This document shows positions 7,984 through 18,088 of a stretch of 58,697 bases of DNA, one piece after another. Source of the DNA: Bacteroidaceae bacterium (GTDB lineage: Bacteria > Bacteroidota > Bacteroidia > Bacteroidales > Bacteroidaceae); NCBI GenBank assembly GCA_017448965.1, contig JAFSKK010000056.1, positions 1-58,697 on the forward strand. The letters are read 5' to 3'. A program made the translations under genes and the position numbers. Below the pieces are notes generated by a model. That model was not told the origin of the DNA. It saw nothing but the letters and a program-made list of their open reading frames with translations, and searched no databases. How positions within the stretch are numbered: position 1 is the stretch's first letter; every line of letters starts with the position of its first letter.

Positions 7984-10053
7984 ATGGCAACAGCAAAGAC
8001 AAAGAAGGCTGCTCCGGCAAAGAAGGAGGCGGCTCCTAAAGTGAAGCATATAGGACTGGTGAAGAACGACCCTTGGCTCGAACCTTTCGAGGGTGCCATC
8101 TGTGGCCGTCATGATCATGCGGTGTGGAAACTGAACGAATTGACGAACGGTGGCAAGCAGACACTCTCGGATTTTGCCAGCGGATATCTCTATTTCGGTC
8201 TTCACAAGGTGGCACGTGGATGGGTGTTGCGCGAATGGGCTCCCAATGCGACAGACATCTATCTGGTGGGTGACTTCAACGACTGGCAGGAACAGGATGC
8301 CTATAAGATGAAGCGTATCGACAATGGCAACTGGGAAATCAAGCTGAAGGCTTCGCAGTTGCATCATGGAGACCTATTCAAACTGAAGGTCAAGTGGAAC
8401 GGTGGAGAAGGGGAGCGTATCCCTTCGTATGCCACCCGTGTGGTGCAGGACGATGTGACGAAGATTTTCTCTGCTCAGGTGTGGGCTCCCGAGAAGCCTT
8501 ACGAGTTCAAGAAGAAGAACTTCAAGCCCGACACGAATCCGTTGCTGATTTATGAGTGCCACATCGGTATGGCACAAGATGCGGAGAAGGTGGGCAGCTA
8601 TACAGAGTTTAAGGATAACATCTTGCCTCGCATCAAGAAGGATGGTTACAATGCCATTCAGGTGATGGCGGTGGCTGAGCATCCTTACTATGGTTCGTTT
8701 GGCTATCACGTGAGCAATTTCTTCGCTCCTTCGAGCCGATTCGGCACTCCAGAGGAACTGAAGGAACTTATTGACAAGGCACACGAGATGGGCATTGCGG
8801 TGATCATGGACATCGTGCATTCTCATGCCGTGAAGAACGAGATTGAGGGTCTGGGCAACTTTGCCGGCGATGGCTGCCAATACTTCATGCAAGGTGGAAG
8901 ACGTGAGCATCCAGCATGGGATTCGCTCTGCTTCGATTATGGCAAGAACGAGGTGATTCACTACTTGCTGTCGAACTGCAAATACTGGCTCGAAGAGTTC
9001 AAGTTCGACGGTTTCCGCTTCGATGGTGTGACTTCAATGCTGTATTACAGTCATGGTCTTGGAGAGGCATTTGGCGGTTATGGTGACTACTACAACGGCC
9101 ATGAGGATGATGAGGCAATTGCTTACCTCACGTTGGCGAACCTGCTCATCCATGAGGTGAATCCGAAGGCCATCACCATTGCTGAAGAGGTGTCTGGTAT
9201 GCCTGGTTTGGCTGCACCTTTCAAGGATGGCGGCTATGGATTTGACTACCGCATGGCGATGAACATTCCTGACTATTGGATCAAGACCATCAAGGAACTG
9301 AAGGATGAGGACTGGAAGCCTTCATCGATGTTCTGGGAGACCACGAACCGCCGTGCTGATGAGAAGACCATCTCATACGCAGAGAGTCACGACCAAGCTT
9401 TGGTGGGCGACAAGACGATTGTGTTCCGTCTCATCGATGCTGATATGTACTGGCACTTCAAGAAGGGTGACGAGAACTTTATGGCCAATCGTGGCATTGC
9501 GCTCCACAAGATGATTCGCCTCTTGACGGCTTCGACCATGAATGGTGGTTACCTGAACTTCATGGGCAACGAGTTTGGACATCCAGAGTGGATTGACTTC
9601 CCACGCGAAGGTAACGGATGGGGCTACAAGTATGCCCGTCGTCAGTGGAACCTCGTCGATAACAAGGAACTCTGTTATCACTATCTGGGTGACTTCGACG
9701 AGGCGATGCTGAAGGTGATCAAGACGGTGAAGAATTTCCAGAAGACTCCTGTAGTGGAGGTTTGGCACAATGATGGTGACCAGATTCTGGCGTTCTCTCG
9801 TGGCGACTTGCTGTTCGTGTTCAACTTCTCGCCTGACAGGTCTTACACCGATTATGGATTCATCGTGCCACAGGGCAGTTATGATGTGGTGCTCAACACC
9901 GACAACAAACTCTATGGCGGCAATGACTTGGCTGACGACTCTGTGCGCCACTTCACGAATTATGACCCCATCTATGAGAAGGACGGAAAGGGCTGGCTGA
10001 AACTCTACATCCCAGCACGTTCAGCCGTCGTTCTCCGCAAGAACGCTGAATAA
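7984..10053 (+). CDS. glgB: GH13 1,4-alpha-glucan branching enzyme-like protein
   Basis: A 689-residue enzyme with a Lys/Ala-rich N-terminal extension (1-20), a CBM48-like domain about residues 65-165 (REWAPNATDIYLVGDFNDW) and a GH13 barrel about 185-580. The catalytic residues are visible: nucleophile Asp347 in FDGFRFDGV, acid/base Glu402 in TIAEEVSG, and the transition-state pair His469-Asp470 in ESHDQ. A C-terminal beta domain follows. The layout is that of the eukaryote-like branching enzymes common in Bacteroidales. The role is to form alpha-1,6 branches in glycogen or a similar storage glucan in the cytoplasm. No other glycogen gene is adjacent. The family is certain; branching rather than another GH13_8 activity is very likely. 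Confidence 0.9.
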   Translation: MATAKTKKAAPAKKEAAPKVKHIGLVKNDPWLEPFEGAICGRHDHAVWKLNELTNGGKQTLSDFASGYLYFGLHKVARGWVLREWAPNATDIYLVGDFNDWQEQDAYKMKRIDNGNWEIKLKASQLHHGDLFKLKVKWNGGEGERIPSYATRVVQDDVTKIFSAQVWAPEKPYEFKKKNFKPDTNPLLIYECHIGMAQDAEKVGSYTEFKDNILPRIKKDGYNAIQVMAVAEHPYYGSFGYHVSNFFAPSSRFGTPEELKELIDKAHEMGIAVIMDIVHSHAVKNEIEGLGNFAGDGCQYFMQGGRREHPAWDSLCFDYGKNEVIHYLLSNCKYWLEEFKFDGFRFDGVTSMLYYSHGLGEAFGGYGDYYNGHEDDEAIAYLTLANLLIHEVNPKAITIAEEVSGMPGLAAPFKDGGYGFDYRMAMNIPDYWIKTIKELKDEDWKPSSMFWETTNRRADEKTISYAESHDQALVGDKTIVFRLIDADMYWHFKKGDENFMANRGIALHKMIRLLTASTMNGGYLNFMGNEFGHPEWIDFPREGNGWGYKYARRQWNLVDNKELCYHYLGDFDEAMLKVIKTVKNFQKTPVVEVWHNDGDQILAFSRGDLLFVFNFSPDRSYTDYGFIVPQGSYDVVLNTDNKLYGGNDLADDSVRHFTNYDPIYEKDGKGWLKLYIPARSAVVLRKNAE

Positions 10054-10075
10054 GTTAATTTAGTCATTTTAGATT

Positions 10076-11293
10076 GTGAATAAATATCATACACAAGGAC
10101 AGGAGACCGCAGGAATCATTCGTTATTCCTGCGGGATTCTGTTCATGCTCTTCTCTTTCTGCTATCTCTATTTCCTGCAAGGTGATATTTTGGCGGAAGC
10201 GCAGTATGTGTTTTCGAAGGGTGTCACGACGTATAGCATCACGGGAGGTGCCATCATCATCTCGCTGATCTTGCAAGTGGTGCAATGGATTGTCGCTCTG
10301 CTCTCGAGGCTTCCAGCCCGTTGGCATGCGCTGTCGTATTTTCCTTCTGCGCTCATGTTGGCCATTCTGTCTTGTGTGGACAGGGAAACCATTGAGGTTT
10401 TCTCGTTTGGAGTATGGGTGTGGCTGGCTCCTCTTGCTTTGGTTGCTTATGTTGTGGCGGTGCTCCTGATCAGAGCATTCAGTTGGGAGACGGAGAGTGA
10501 TTTGTATAACATCAAGTCGCAGATTTATCCGAATTTCATCCTTCTGTTCCTGTTCATTTTGGGTGTGGGTGCCGTTCCGCAATCGTCGGATGTGTACCAC
10601 TATGAACTGAAGACGGAACGCCTGTTGCTGGACGGACAATATGAGGAGGCCACCAAGGTGGGTGAACGGTCGTTGTGCTCGAGTGTGAGACTGACGCAGT
10701 TGCGTATGTATGCATTGTCGGAACAGGATTTGCTGGCAGAACGGATGTTTGACTATCCGCAGTATTATGGTTCGAAGGGATTGCTGGATGTGACGGACAC
10801 GCTTTCTGTTTATCGTTTCAGCCCACAGTGCATCTGCCGTCATCTGGGTGCGTATAGCGATCCTTCCGTTCATTCGACGGAACGCTATTACCAACTGGTG
10901 CTTGGCGACTCCATCTGGAATGAGCATACGGTGGATTACTATCTGTGTAGCCTCTTGCTCGACAAGAAACTGAACCAGTTCAAGCAGGAACTGCCTCGTT
11001 ATTACAATCTGGCTGACAGCATCGAGGGTGTGTATGATGGTTTGCCACGTGCGTATCGTGAAGCATTGTTGCTGATAGGGCAGAGGAAGTATGCGTTGGA
11101 TGGCAAGGTGGTTGTGGGTGCTGATACGTTGACCACTTTCACGGATTACGACATGATTGACCGCTTTCGCGATTACAACGAACTCAAATCAAGTCTGAAG
11201 GACAAAACGGAACTCATCAACAGAACACGTCGGCAATTTGGCAATACCTATTGGTGGTATTACGATTTTGGCTATATGATCAAGGGAGAATGA
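10076..11293 (+). CDS. DUF6057-like polytopic membrane protein
   Basis: A 405-residue protein with about five N-terminal membrane segments (around residues 16-36, 53-76, 86-104, 112-136 and 152-170), then a ~230-residue soluble C-terminal region rich in Tyr and Leu that could form TPR-like helices. It resembles the DUF6057 family seen in Prevotella and Bacteroides, whose function is unknown. The start is a GTG at 10076, only 22 bases after glgB. No clear ribosome-binding site decides the start. It converges on rpiB across a bidirectional terminator. Confidence 0.75.
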   Translation: MNKYHTQGQETAGIIRYSCGILFMLFSFCYLYFLQGDILAEAQYVFSKGVTTYSITGGAIIISLILQVVQWIVALLSRLPARWHALSYFPSALMLAILSCVDRETIEVFSFGVWVWLAPLALVAYVVAVLLIRAFSWETESDLYNIKSQIYPNFILLFLFILGVGAVPQSSDVYHYELKTERLLLDGQYEEATKVGERSLCSSVRLTQLRMYALSEQDLLAERMFDYPQYYGSKGLLDVTDTLSVYRFSPQCICRHLGAYSDPSVHSTERYYQLVLGDSIWNEHTVDYYLCSLLLDKKLNQFKQELPRYYNLADSIEGVYDGLPRAYREALLLIGQRKYALDGKVVVGADTLTTFTDYDMIDRFRDYNELKSSLKDKTELINRTRRQFGNTYWWYYDFGYMIKGE

Positions 11294-11325
11294 GAAGCAA
11301 TGATGTCTCGAATATAGACATAAAA

Positions 11326-11359
11326 AAGTGCGCCTGGCAAATGAATGTCAGGCGCACTT
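11326..11359. terminator. Bidirectional terminator
   Basis: A perfect 11-bp stem (11326-11336 with 11349-11359) and 12-nt loop, with an A-run on the left and a T-rich run on the right. It serves the convergent DUF6057 gene and the arabinose operon. Confidence 0.85.
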
Positions 11360-11372
11360 CTTTTGTATGCTC

Positions 11373-11807
11373 TTATTTGCAAGGAATGTCTTCGATGCGT
11401 TGTTGATGACGTCCACCAGCAAACTCTGTATTGAAGAATTCGTCGAGGCATTGACGGCAAACTTCTTCGGAGATGAAGCGACCAGGGAAGACAATCACGT
11501 TGGCATTGTTGTGCTCACGAATGAGGTGGGCGATCTCTGGCTGCCAAACAAGACCTGCACGAATGCTCTGGTGCTTGTTGAGGGTCATGGAGATGCCTTC
11601 GCCGGAGCCGCACATGGCGATGCCACGTTCTACCTCACCTGCTTCGATGCCTTCAGCCAACTTGTGGCCATAGGTGGCATAGTTGCAGCTGTCTTCGGTG
11701 TAGGTGCCGTAGTCTTTGTATTCAATGCCCTTTTCCTCCAAGTAGCTCTTGACGAACTGCTTGAGAGGAAAAGCGGCATGATCGGATGCTAAACCAATGG
11801 GAATCAT
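11373..11807 (-). CDS. rpiB: Ribose-5-phosphate isomerase B
   Basis: A 144-residue RpiB/LacAB-family isomerase that interconverts ribose 5-phosphate and ribulose 5-phosphate. The N-terminal IGLASDHAAFPLK phosphate/sugar loop and the CGSGEGISMTLNK motif with the family's active-site Cys are present. The start codon shares one base with the transketolase stop (TAATG), so the genes are probably translationally coupled. As the last gene of the arabinose operon it feeds pentose phosphates into the non-oxidative pentose phosphate pathway. Confidence 0.95.
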   Translation of the reverse strand: MIPIGLASDHAAFPLKQFVKSYLEEKGIEYKDYGTYTEDSCNYATYGHKLAEGIEAGEVERGIAMCGSGEGISMTLNKHQSIRAGLVWQPEIAHLIREHNNANVIVFPGRFISEEVCRQCLDEFFNTEFAGGRHQQRIEDIPCK

Positions 11808-13828
11808 TAGAAGAGCTTATTTACTTGTGCGTAAACGTTTTCAGCGGTGTAGCCGAGTTTCTCGTCGAGCACCTTGTAAGGAGCAGAGAAGCCGAAGCTT
11901 TCGAGACCCCAGATGCTGCCTTCTGCCTCTGGCACGAGACCGAGGAGGTTGACTGGCAGACCTGCGGTGAGACCGAACTTCTTCACGCCCTGTGGGAGAA
12001 CGCTCTGCTGGTACTCCTTGGACTGCTGACGGAAGAGACCCTCGGATGGAACGCTGACGATGCGCACCTTCTTGCCATCCTTGCGGAGAAGTTCTGCACC
12101 AGCCACAAGGGTAGATACCTCAGAACCTGTAGCCACGAGGATGACATCGGGATTCTCGTCGGAGCCTGCTACGATGTAGCCACCCTTTGCTGCCTGACAG
12201 TAGTCGTTTCCTGCTGGGAGGTTGTTGATGTTCTGACGAGAGAGGATGAGTGCTGATGGGGTAGCCATGTTCTCCATTGCGAGTGCCCATGCAGCAGTGG
12301 TCTCCTGAGCGTCAGCTGGACGAAGAACGAGAACTGATGGCTTGCCAGAGTGGTTCTTCAGCTTCTCCATGAGACGAATCTGTGCCTCCTGCTCAACAGG
12401 TTCGTGAGTAGGACCGTCTTCACCTACACGGAATGCATCGTGTGTCCAGATGAACTTCACAGGGAGTTCCATGAGAGCAGCCATACGAACGGCTGGCTTC
12501 ATGTAGTCAGAGAATACGAAGAATGTACCACATGCTGGAATCACACCACCATGAAGTGCCATACCGATGCAGCAGCATGCCATTGTCAACTCAGCCACAC
12601 CTGCTTGGAAGAAAGCACCTGAGAAGTCACCCTTCGTGAAGGCGTGAGTCTTCTTGAGGAAGCCGTCAGTCTTGTCAGAGTTAGAGAGGTCGGCAGAAGC
12701 ACAAATCATGTTTGGAACCTGCTCTGCGAGAACAGAGAGACATGCAGCTGATGCAGAACGAGTGGCATCGTTGTCCTTCTGAACACACTTGCTCCAGTCA
12801 ATCTTTGGAGCCTTGCCGCTGAACCAGTCGGCCTGTGCAGCAGCCTTCTCTGGGTTAGCAGCAGCCCATGCTTTCTCTTCAGCATAACGCTCTGCGCAAA
12901 TGCCTTCGAGTTCCTTGGCACGGTTGGCATAGAGTTCCTTCACATCGTCGAAGATCTGGAATGGATTCTCTGGATCACCACCGAGGTTCTTGATAGTGTT
13001 GATGAAAGCGTCGCCACCAAGAGGAGCACCGTGAGTCTTGCAGTTAGCCTCGTAAGAAGAGCCGTCAGCCTTGAGGGCACCCTTACCCATGATGCACTTA
13101 CCGATGATGAGGGTTGGCTTGCCTTCCACCTTCTGTGCAGCATCGAGCGCACAACGAATCTGAGCGGCATCGTTACCAACAATCTCAATCACTTCCCAAC
13201 CAAGAGCACGATACTTAGCAGCAGTATCTTCGGTCATCACTTCCTTTGTCTCTGTAGAAAGTTGGATGTCGTTAGAGTCGTAGAACATGATGAGGTTGTC
13301 GAGACCGAGGGTGGCTGCGATACGTGCACCGCCCTGAGAAATCTCTTCCTGAACACCACCGTCAGAGATGTAAGCGTAGATTGTCTCCTTGGCGAAAGTT
13401 GGGTTGCCAGTGTGAGCAGCCAAGAATTTGGCAGCGATGGCAGCACCAATAGCGAACACATGACCCTGACCAAGAGGACCAGAAGTGTTCTCGATACCAC
13501 GAGCAATCTCAAACTCTGGGTGACCAGTAGTAGGAGAACCCCACTGACGGAGTTGTGCCAACTCTTCGAGTGAGAACTTGCCGATGAGGCAAAGTTGAGA
13601 GTAGAGCATTGGAGCCATGTGGCCAGGATCGAGGAAGAAGCGGTCGCGGCCTACCCATTCTGGGTTCTTTGGGTCATATTTCAGATATTCAGAATACAAA
13701 ACGTTGATGAAGTCGGCACCGCCCATTGCACCACCTGGGTGACCAGACTTAGCCTTCTCTACAGCTGATGCAGCGAGGATACGGATGTTGTCCGCTGCAT
13801 GATTCAAAACTTGAATAGAATTTGCCAT
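11807..13828 (-). CDS. tkt: Transketolase
   Basis: A 673-residue thiamine diphosphate enzyme of full length for the family. Features include the N-terminal SGHPGGAMGGAD loop (about residues 28-39), the ThDP-binding region around ISDGGVQEEISQGG (about 154-167), and the pyrimidine/C-terminal domains with WTHDAFRVGEDGPTHEPVEQ (about 460-480). It transfers two-carbon units between xylulose 5-phosphate and ribose 5-phosphate or erythrose 4-phosphate. Placing it and rpiB in the arabinose operon couples arabinose breakdown to the pentose phosphate pathway, as known in Bacteroides. It shares one base with rpiB. Confidence 0.96.
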   Translation of the reverse strand: MANSIQVLNHAADNIRILAASAVEKAKSGHPGGAMGGADFINVLYSEYLKYDPKNPEWVGRDRFFLDPGHMAPMLYSQLCLIGKFSLEELAQLRQWGSPTTGHPEFEIARGIENTSGPLGQGHVFAIGAAIAAKFLAAHTGNPTFAKETIYAYISDGGVQEEISQGGARIAATLGLDNLIMFYDSNDIQLSTETKEVMTEDTAAKYRALGWEVIEIVGNDAAQIRCALDAAQKVEGKPTLIIGKCIMGKGALKADGSSYEANCKTHGAPLGGDAFINTIKNLGGDPENPFQIFDDVKELYANRAKELEGICAERYAEEKAWAAANPEKAAAQADWFSGKAPKIDWSKCVQKDNDATRSASAACLSVLAEQVPNMICASADLSNSDKTDGFLKKTHAFTKGDFSGAFFQAGVAELTMACCCIGMALHGGVIPACGTFFVFSDYMKPAVRMAALMELPVKFIWTHDAFRVGEDGPTHEPVEQEAQIRLMEKLKNHSGKPSVLVLRPADAQETTAAWALAMENMATPSALILSRQNINNLPAGNDYCQAAKGGYIVAGSDENPDVILVATGSEVSTLVAGAELLRKDGKKVRIVSVPSEGLFRQQSKEYQQSVLPQGVKKFGLTAGLPVNLLGLVPEAEGSIWGLESFGFSAPYKVLDEKLGYTAENVYAQVNKLF

Positions 13829-13864
13829 AAAACTTTTATAATCAAATAATTTTTAAAATATTAA

Positions 13865-14065
13865 CTAAAATCGATAATCACTAATAGAATAAATAAAAGA
13901 AATAATTACAAGACCTGCAATAAAAAGAAAAATCAGAAAATATAATCCTGCTTTAATTTCTTCTTTAGTATCAGTCTTTACCTCTTTTTTATCTGTAGGA
14001 TAATTTTGATTTCCATATTCAAATTCAAAATCATCATAATCTAAATTATCTGTACCATATTCCAT
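13865..14065 (-). CDS. Tiny single-pass membrane protein, unrecognised
   Basis: A 66-residue ORF inside the arabinose operon, 36 bases before tkt and about 106 bases after araB. The first ~40 residues are very acidic and Tyr/Asn-rich (EYGTDNLDYDDFEFEYGN). Residues about 42-62 form one hydrophobic helix (LYFLIFLFIAGLVIISFIY). The DNA is much richer in A/T than its neighbours, suggesting a later insertion. I do not recognise the family. It may be an accessory protein for the operon or a neutral insertion. Confidence 0.5.
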   Translation of the reverse strand: MEYGTDNLDYDDFEFEYGNQNYPTDKKEVKTDTKEEIKAGLYFLIFLFIAGLVIISFIYSISDYRF

Positions 14066-14171
14066 AATATAAATTATAATAATATTGAATACTCAATGTT
14101 AGATTAGGAGTGAGGATTTGTTTGTGGAGCAAATGGTATCCATTCCTAATTCCTAATTCCTCATTATTAAA

Positions 14172-15761
14172 TTATTTCTTATTATCTACTGCTGCTTGTT
14201 CGATGGCCAAGCCTCTCTTGTAGTTCTCGATGTAGGCGTTGAAGCCTTCCACATCTTCTGGTGTTGGCTTAATCTCTTCACCTGCATTGCCTGCAAACAC
14301 CACTTGGTCGAGGTAATCTGCCAAAGACAGTTGCTTGTCATTGTTGACAGCGTATGCAGCGAGGAGCGCGATACCCCAAGCGCCACCTTCACCTGCTGTC
14401 TCCATCACGGAGATAGGGGAGTTGAGGGCTGCTGCGAGCATCTTCTGACCTACACCCTTGGTGGTGAAATAGCCACCGTGACCTGTGATGCGGTCAACTT
14501 GCACTTTTTCTTCTTTCAGCAGAATGTCGTTACCAATCTTCAACACGCCAATAGCGCCATAAAGATGGGCACGCATGAAGTTGGCAAGGTTGAACTTGTC
14601 GTTGGCAGAACGAACGAAGAGTGGACGGCCATCTGCAAGACCTGTCACAGGTTCACCAGAAACGTAGTTGTAAGAAAGTACGCCACCACAATCAGCGTCG
14701 CCCTTCACGGCAGCATTAAAGAGGTTGGTGTACAGTTGGTTCATGTCAACAGGCATGCCCATCAGTTCCTGGAACTCCTTGAAAATCTTCACCCATGCAT
14801 TGATGTCGGAGGTGCAGTTGTTGCAGTGTACCATTGCGACGAGTGAACCGTCAGGTGTGGTCACCATATCAATCATCTCGTAAGGCTTGGAGAGTTCCTT
14901 CTCCAACACGATCATTGAGAAGGATGAGGTACCTGCAGATACGTTACCTGTACGCTGCTTCACAGCATTGGTGGCCACCATACCTGTACCTGCATCGCCT
15001 TCAGGAGGACATACAGGGATGCCTGGCTTCAAGTGGCCAGACACATCGAGACGGTTGGCACCTTCAGGGGTGAGGAAGCCTGCGTTTTCGCCAGCGTTGA
15101 GTGACTTTGGAAGAATGTCGAGCAACTTCCAACTGAAGCCTTTGGGGGCAATGAGTTTGTCGAACTTCTCCACCATCGTGGCATCGTAGGTCTTCGTCTT
15201 GGGATCAACAGGAATCATACCTGAAGCATCGCCTACACCCAGCACCTTCTGGCCAGTGATCTGCCAGTGAATGTAACCGGCGAGTGTGGTCAAGAACTCG
15301 ATGTCCTTCACGTGCTCCTCGTTGTCGAGGATGGCTTCATAGAGGTGAGAGATGCTCCAACGGAGTGGGATGTTGTAGTTGAAGAGTTCAGATAGTTCAG
15401 CGGCAGCTTTACCGGTGTTGGTGTTGCGCCAAGTGCGGAAAGGAACGAGGATGTCGTTACCCTTGAAAGGCATATAGCCGTGCATCATGGCACTGATACC
15501 TATGGCTGCAAGTGTCTCAATCTCAACCTCGTACTGCTCGAGTACGTTCTTGCGGAGTTGTGCATAACAATCCTGCAAACCGTACCAGATCGCCTCTGTA
15601 CTGTATGTCCAAAGACCATCCACTAACTGGTTTTCCCAAGTGTGGCTGCCTTGTGCGATAGGCTTGTTCTCTTGGTCGATGAGAACTGCCTTGATGCGGG
15701 TAGAGCCAAACTCGATACCGAGGATGGCTTTACCTGATTCTATGGTTTGTTTTGCTGTCAT
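14172..15761 (-). CDS. araB: Ribulokinase (FGGY family)
   Basis: A 529-residue FGGY carbohydrate kinase. The N-terminal ATPase fold begins [17 protein letters not shown] (about residues 13-29), and the phosphate-2/adenosine region includes [18 protein letters not shown] (about 420-437). It phosphorylates L-ribulose to L-ribulose 5-phosphate; the substrate is assigned from its place directly behind araA (one base between the genes) rather than from residues. In Bacteroides the corresponding gene is the arabinose-operon kinase and is not closely related to E. coli AraB. A xylulokinase-like activity is the main alternative. Confidence 0.88.
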   Translation of the reverse strand: MTAKQTIESGKAILGIEFGSTRIKAVLIDQENKPIAQGSHTWENQLVDGLWTYSTEAIWYGLQDCYAQLRKNVLEQYEVEIETLAAIGISAMMHGYMPFKGNDILVPFRTWRNTNTGKAAAELSELFNYNIPLRWSISHLYEAILDNEEHVKDIEFLTTLAGYIHWQITGQKVLGVGDASGMIPVDPKTKTYDATMVEKFDKLIAPKGFSWKLLDILPKSLNAGENAGFLTPEGANRLDVSGHLKPGIPVCPPEGDAGTGMVATNAVKQRTGNVSAGTSSFSMIVLEKELSKPYEMIDMVTTPDGSLVAMVHCNNCTSDINAWVKIFKEFQELMGMPVDMNQLYTNLFNAAVKGDADCGGVLSYNYVSGEPVTGLADGRPLFVRSANDKFNLANFMRAHLYGAIGVLKIGNDILLKEEKVQVDRITGHGGYFTTKGVGQKMLAAALNSPISVMETAGEGGAWGIALLAAYAVNNDKQLSLADYLDQVVFAGNAGEEIKPTPEDVEGFNAYIENYKRGLAIEQAAVDNKK

Positions 15762-15762
15762 A

Positions 15763-17295
15763 TTACTTGAGTGCTTTGTTCAACATGTAGTACACCTCGT
15801 TCATCTGGAGGTCGTGCTTGAACTCGCTGATAGTGGTGTTCTTGTTAATCTTCACATACTCAATGCCAACCATCTCAGCGAAGTCCTCCCAATACTCTTC
15901 AGTGATGTCGTAAGAGAAGGCGCTGTGGTGTGTACCACCTGCGAGAATCCATGCACCTGCACCGATTTCGAAGCTTGGCTGTGGAACCCAGAGAGCCGAT
16001 GCAACAGGAAGGTTGGGCATTGGCTTTGGCTCGATACACTCAACTTCCTGAGAGATGAGACGGAAGCGGTTGCCAAGGTCAACAACGGTTGCCTTGATAC
16101 CACGACCCACCTTAGAGGTGAACACGAGACGGGCTGTCTGCTGTTTGCGGATACCGATGCCGAGGAAGTGAACTTCGAGCTTTGGCTTGTCAACTGCGAT
16201 GAGTGGACAAACTTCGAGCATGTGGCTCTGGAGGCAAGAAGAGCGGTCGCCAAAGTTGAGGGTGTAATCCTCGAGGAAGGAACAACCGATAGGCATGCCT
16301 TGCTGGATTACCCAAAGAGTGCGATAGAGGCAAGCTGTCTTCCAGTCACCTTCAGCGCCAAAACCATAACCTTCTTCCATCAGGCGCTGAGAAGCGAGGC
16401 CTGGAATCTGGTCGAAACCTACGAAGTTAGGATCGTTGATGTCTGCATCGCCAAGGTCGTCGAAGTTGGTCGTGAAGGCAGTTGCACCCTCATCCTTCAA
16501 TACGCGACGAAGAGCGATTTCCGCCTTAGCTGCGTTCTTCACTTTCTCCCAATATACTTCCTCACCACTTTCGTCAATCTTGATGGTGTAGAGCTTCTTG
16601 TACTCCTCAACGAGTTCATCTGCTTCAGCGTCAGTCACCTGCTTGAAGTATTCCATGAGAGAGGATACAGGGTAGTAGTCAACGTGGTAACCCAGACGCT
16701 GCTCAAACTCAACGCGGTCGCCATCAGTAACAGCAACGTTGTTCATGTTCATACCAAACATGAGGCAACGCACGTTCTTCGCATCAGCAACACCTGCTGC
16801 TACACGTGCCCAAACAGCAATCTGCTTCTGAGCGGCTTCATCCTTCCAGTAGCCACAAACCACCTTGCGAGGAACACGCATGCGGGTGCAGATGTGACCA
16901 AACTCGATGTCGCCGTGAGCTGACTGGTTCAGGTTCATGAAGTCCATATCAATTTCTCCCCATGGAATCTCTGCATTGTACTGTGTGTGGAAATGGAGGA
17001 GAGGTTTCTGAAGTGCCTGCAAGCCCTTGATCCACATCTTGGCAGGAGAGAATGTGTGCATCCAAGTGATGATACCTGCGCATTTCGCATCATTGTTGGC
17101 AGCCTTCATCACAGCTTCCACTTCCTTAGAAGAGTTGGCGGTGCCTTTATAAACCACTTTGATTGGGATGATACCGCTGTTGTTCAGTCCATCCACCATT
17201 TCCTTTGAGTGACCGTCAACAATCTTCACTGTCTCGCCACCATAAAGCAACTGTGCACCAGTCACCCACCAAAGTTCCAAATTTTCAAATGCCAT
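15763..17295 (-). CDS. araA: L-arabinose isomerase
   Basis: A 510-residue cytoplasmic isomerase that converts L-arabinose to L-ribulose. The segment beginning [17 protein letters not shown] near the N-terminus is typical of AraA, as are [17 protein letters not shown] (about residues 76-92) and the metal-site Glu/His residues within [15 protein letters not shown]. The length is normal for the family. It lies 48 bases after araD and one base before araB. Confidence 0.97.
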   Translation of the reverse strand: MAFENLELWWVTGAQLLYGGETVKIVDGHSKEMVDGLNNSGIIPIKVVYKGTANSSKEVEAVMKAANNDAKCAGIITWMHTFSPAKMWIKGLQALQKPLLHFHTQYNAEIPWGEIDMDFMNLNQSAHGDIEFGHICTRMRVPRKVVCGYWKDEAAQKQIAVWARVAAGVADAKNVRCLMFGMNMNNVAVTDGDRVEFEQRLGYHVDYYPVSSLMEYFKQVTDAEADELVEEYKKLYTIKIDESGEEVYWEKVKNAAKAEIALRRVLKDEGATAFTTNFDDLGDADINDPNFVGFDQIPGLASQRLMEEGYGFGAEGDWKTACLYRTLWVIQQGMPIGCSFLEDYTLNFGDRSSCLQSHMLEVCPLIAVDKPKLEVHFLGIGIRKQQTARLVFTSKVGRGIKATVVDLGNRFRLISQEVECIEPKPMPNLPVASALWVPQPSFEIGAGAWILAGGTHHSAFSYDITEEYWEDFAEMVGIEYVKINKNTTISEFKHDLQMNEVYYMLNKALK

Positions 17296-17343
17296 AATTC
17301 TTAGTTATTTATAGAGTTAATAATTTTTTGTTAATTGAAGTAA

Positions 17344-18054
17344 TTAGTGTTTCTGACCTTTCTGACCATAGTAGGCGTTAGGACCATGCTTGCGGTTGTA
17401 GTGCTTCTCAACAAGCAGCTGGTTCATGGTCAGATTAGGATTAACGGAAAAGGCTACGAATGCCATCTTGGCGCATTGCTCCATCACTTTGGCGTTGTAC
17501 ACCGCGTTGTCAGGAGAAGTTCCCCAAGAGAAAGGACCGTGATTCTTCACCAGGACTGCTGGTGTGTGATCAGGGTTAATCTTACGGATGTTGAGGATTT
17601 CGTCCACAATGACATTGCCAGTTTCCAGTTCGTATTGACCTTCCACTTCCTCTTTCGTCATGTCGCGAGTGCATGGGATGGCTTTGTAGAAATAGTCAGC
17701 ATGTGTGGTGCCGATGTTAGGAATGTCCTTGCCAGCCTGTGCAAAAGCAGTAGCGTAAGTGGAGTGTGTGTGAACGACTCCCTGAATGTTGGGGAATGCT
17801 TTGTAAAGAACGAGATGGGTTGGAGTGTCGGAAGAAGGATTCAGGTCGCCTTCCACCACTTTTCCGCTTTCCAAATCAACGACAACCATATCGCTTGCTT
17901 TCATCTCATCATAACTTACACCTGATGGCTTAATCACTACGAGACCTTTTTCGCGGTCGATGCCAGACACGTTGCCCCAAGTGAAGATGACCAAACCCTG
18001 CTTTACCAAGTCAAGGTTAGCCTTGAATACTTTTTCTTTCAGTTCTTCTAACAT
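17344..18054 (-). CDS. araD: L-ribulose-5-phosphate 4-epimerase
   Basis: A 236-residue class II aldolase/adducin-family protein that converts L-ribulose 5-phosphate to D-xylulose 5-phosphate. The substrate loop [11 protein letters not shown] (about residues 25-35) is present. The Zn2+ ligands are His residues in [10 protein letters not shown] (about 93-102) and His of [12 protein letters not shown] (about 163-174). It sits between araR and araA with 34- and 48-base gaps. Confidence 0.95.
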   Translation of the reverse strand: MLEELKEKVFKANLDLVKQGLVIFTWGNVSGIDREKGLVVIKPSGVSYDEMKASDMVVVDLESGKVVEGDLNPSSDTPTHLVLYKAFPNIQGVVHTHSTYATAFAQAGKDIPNIGTTHADYFYKAIPCTRDMTKEEVEGQYELETGNVIVDEILNIRKINPDHTPAVLVKNHGPFSWGTSPDNAVYNAKVMEQCAKMAFVAFSVNPNLTMNQLLVEKHYNRKHGPNAYYGQKGQKH

Positions 18055-18088
18055 AGTATAACCATTTTAAGATTTATAATAATTCGTG

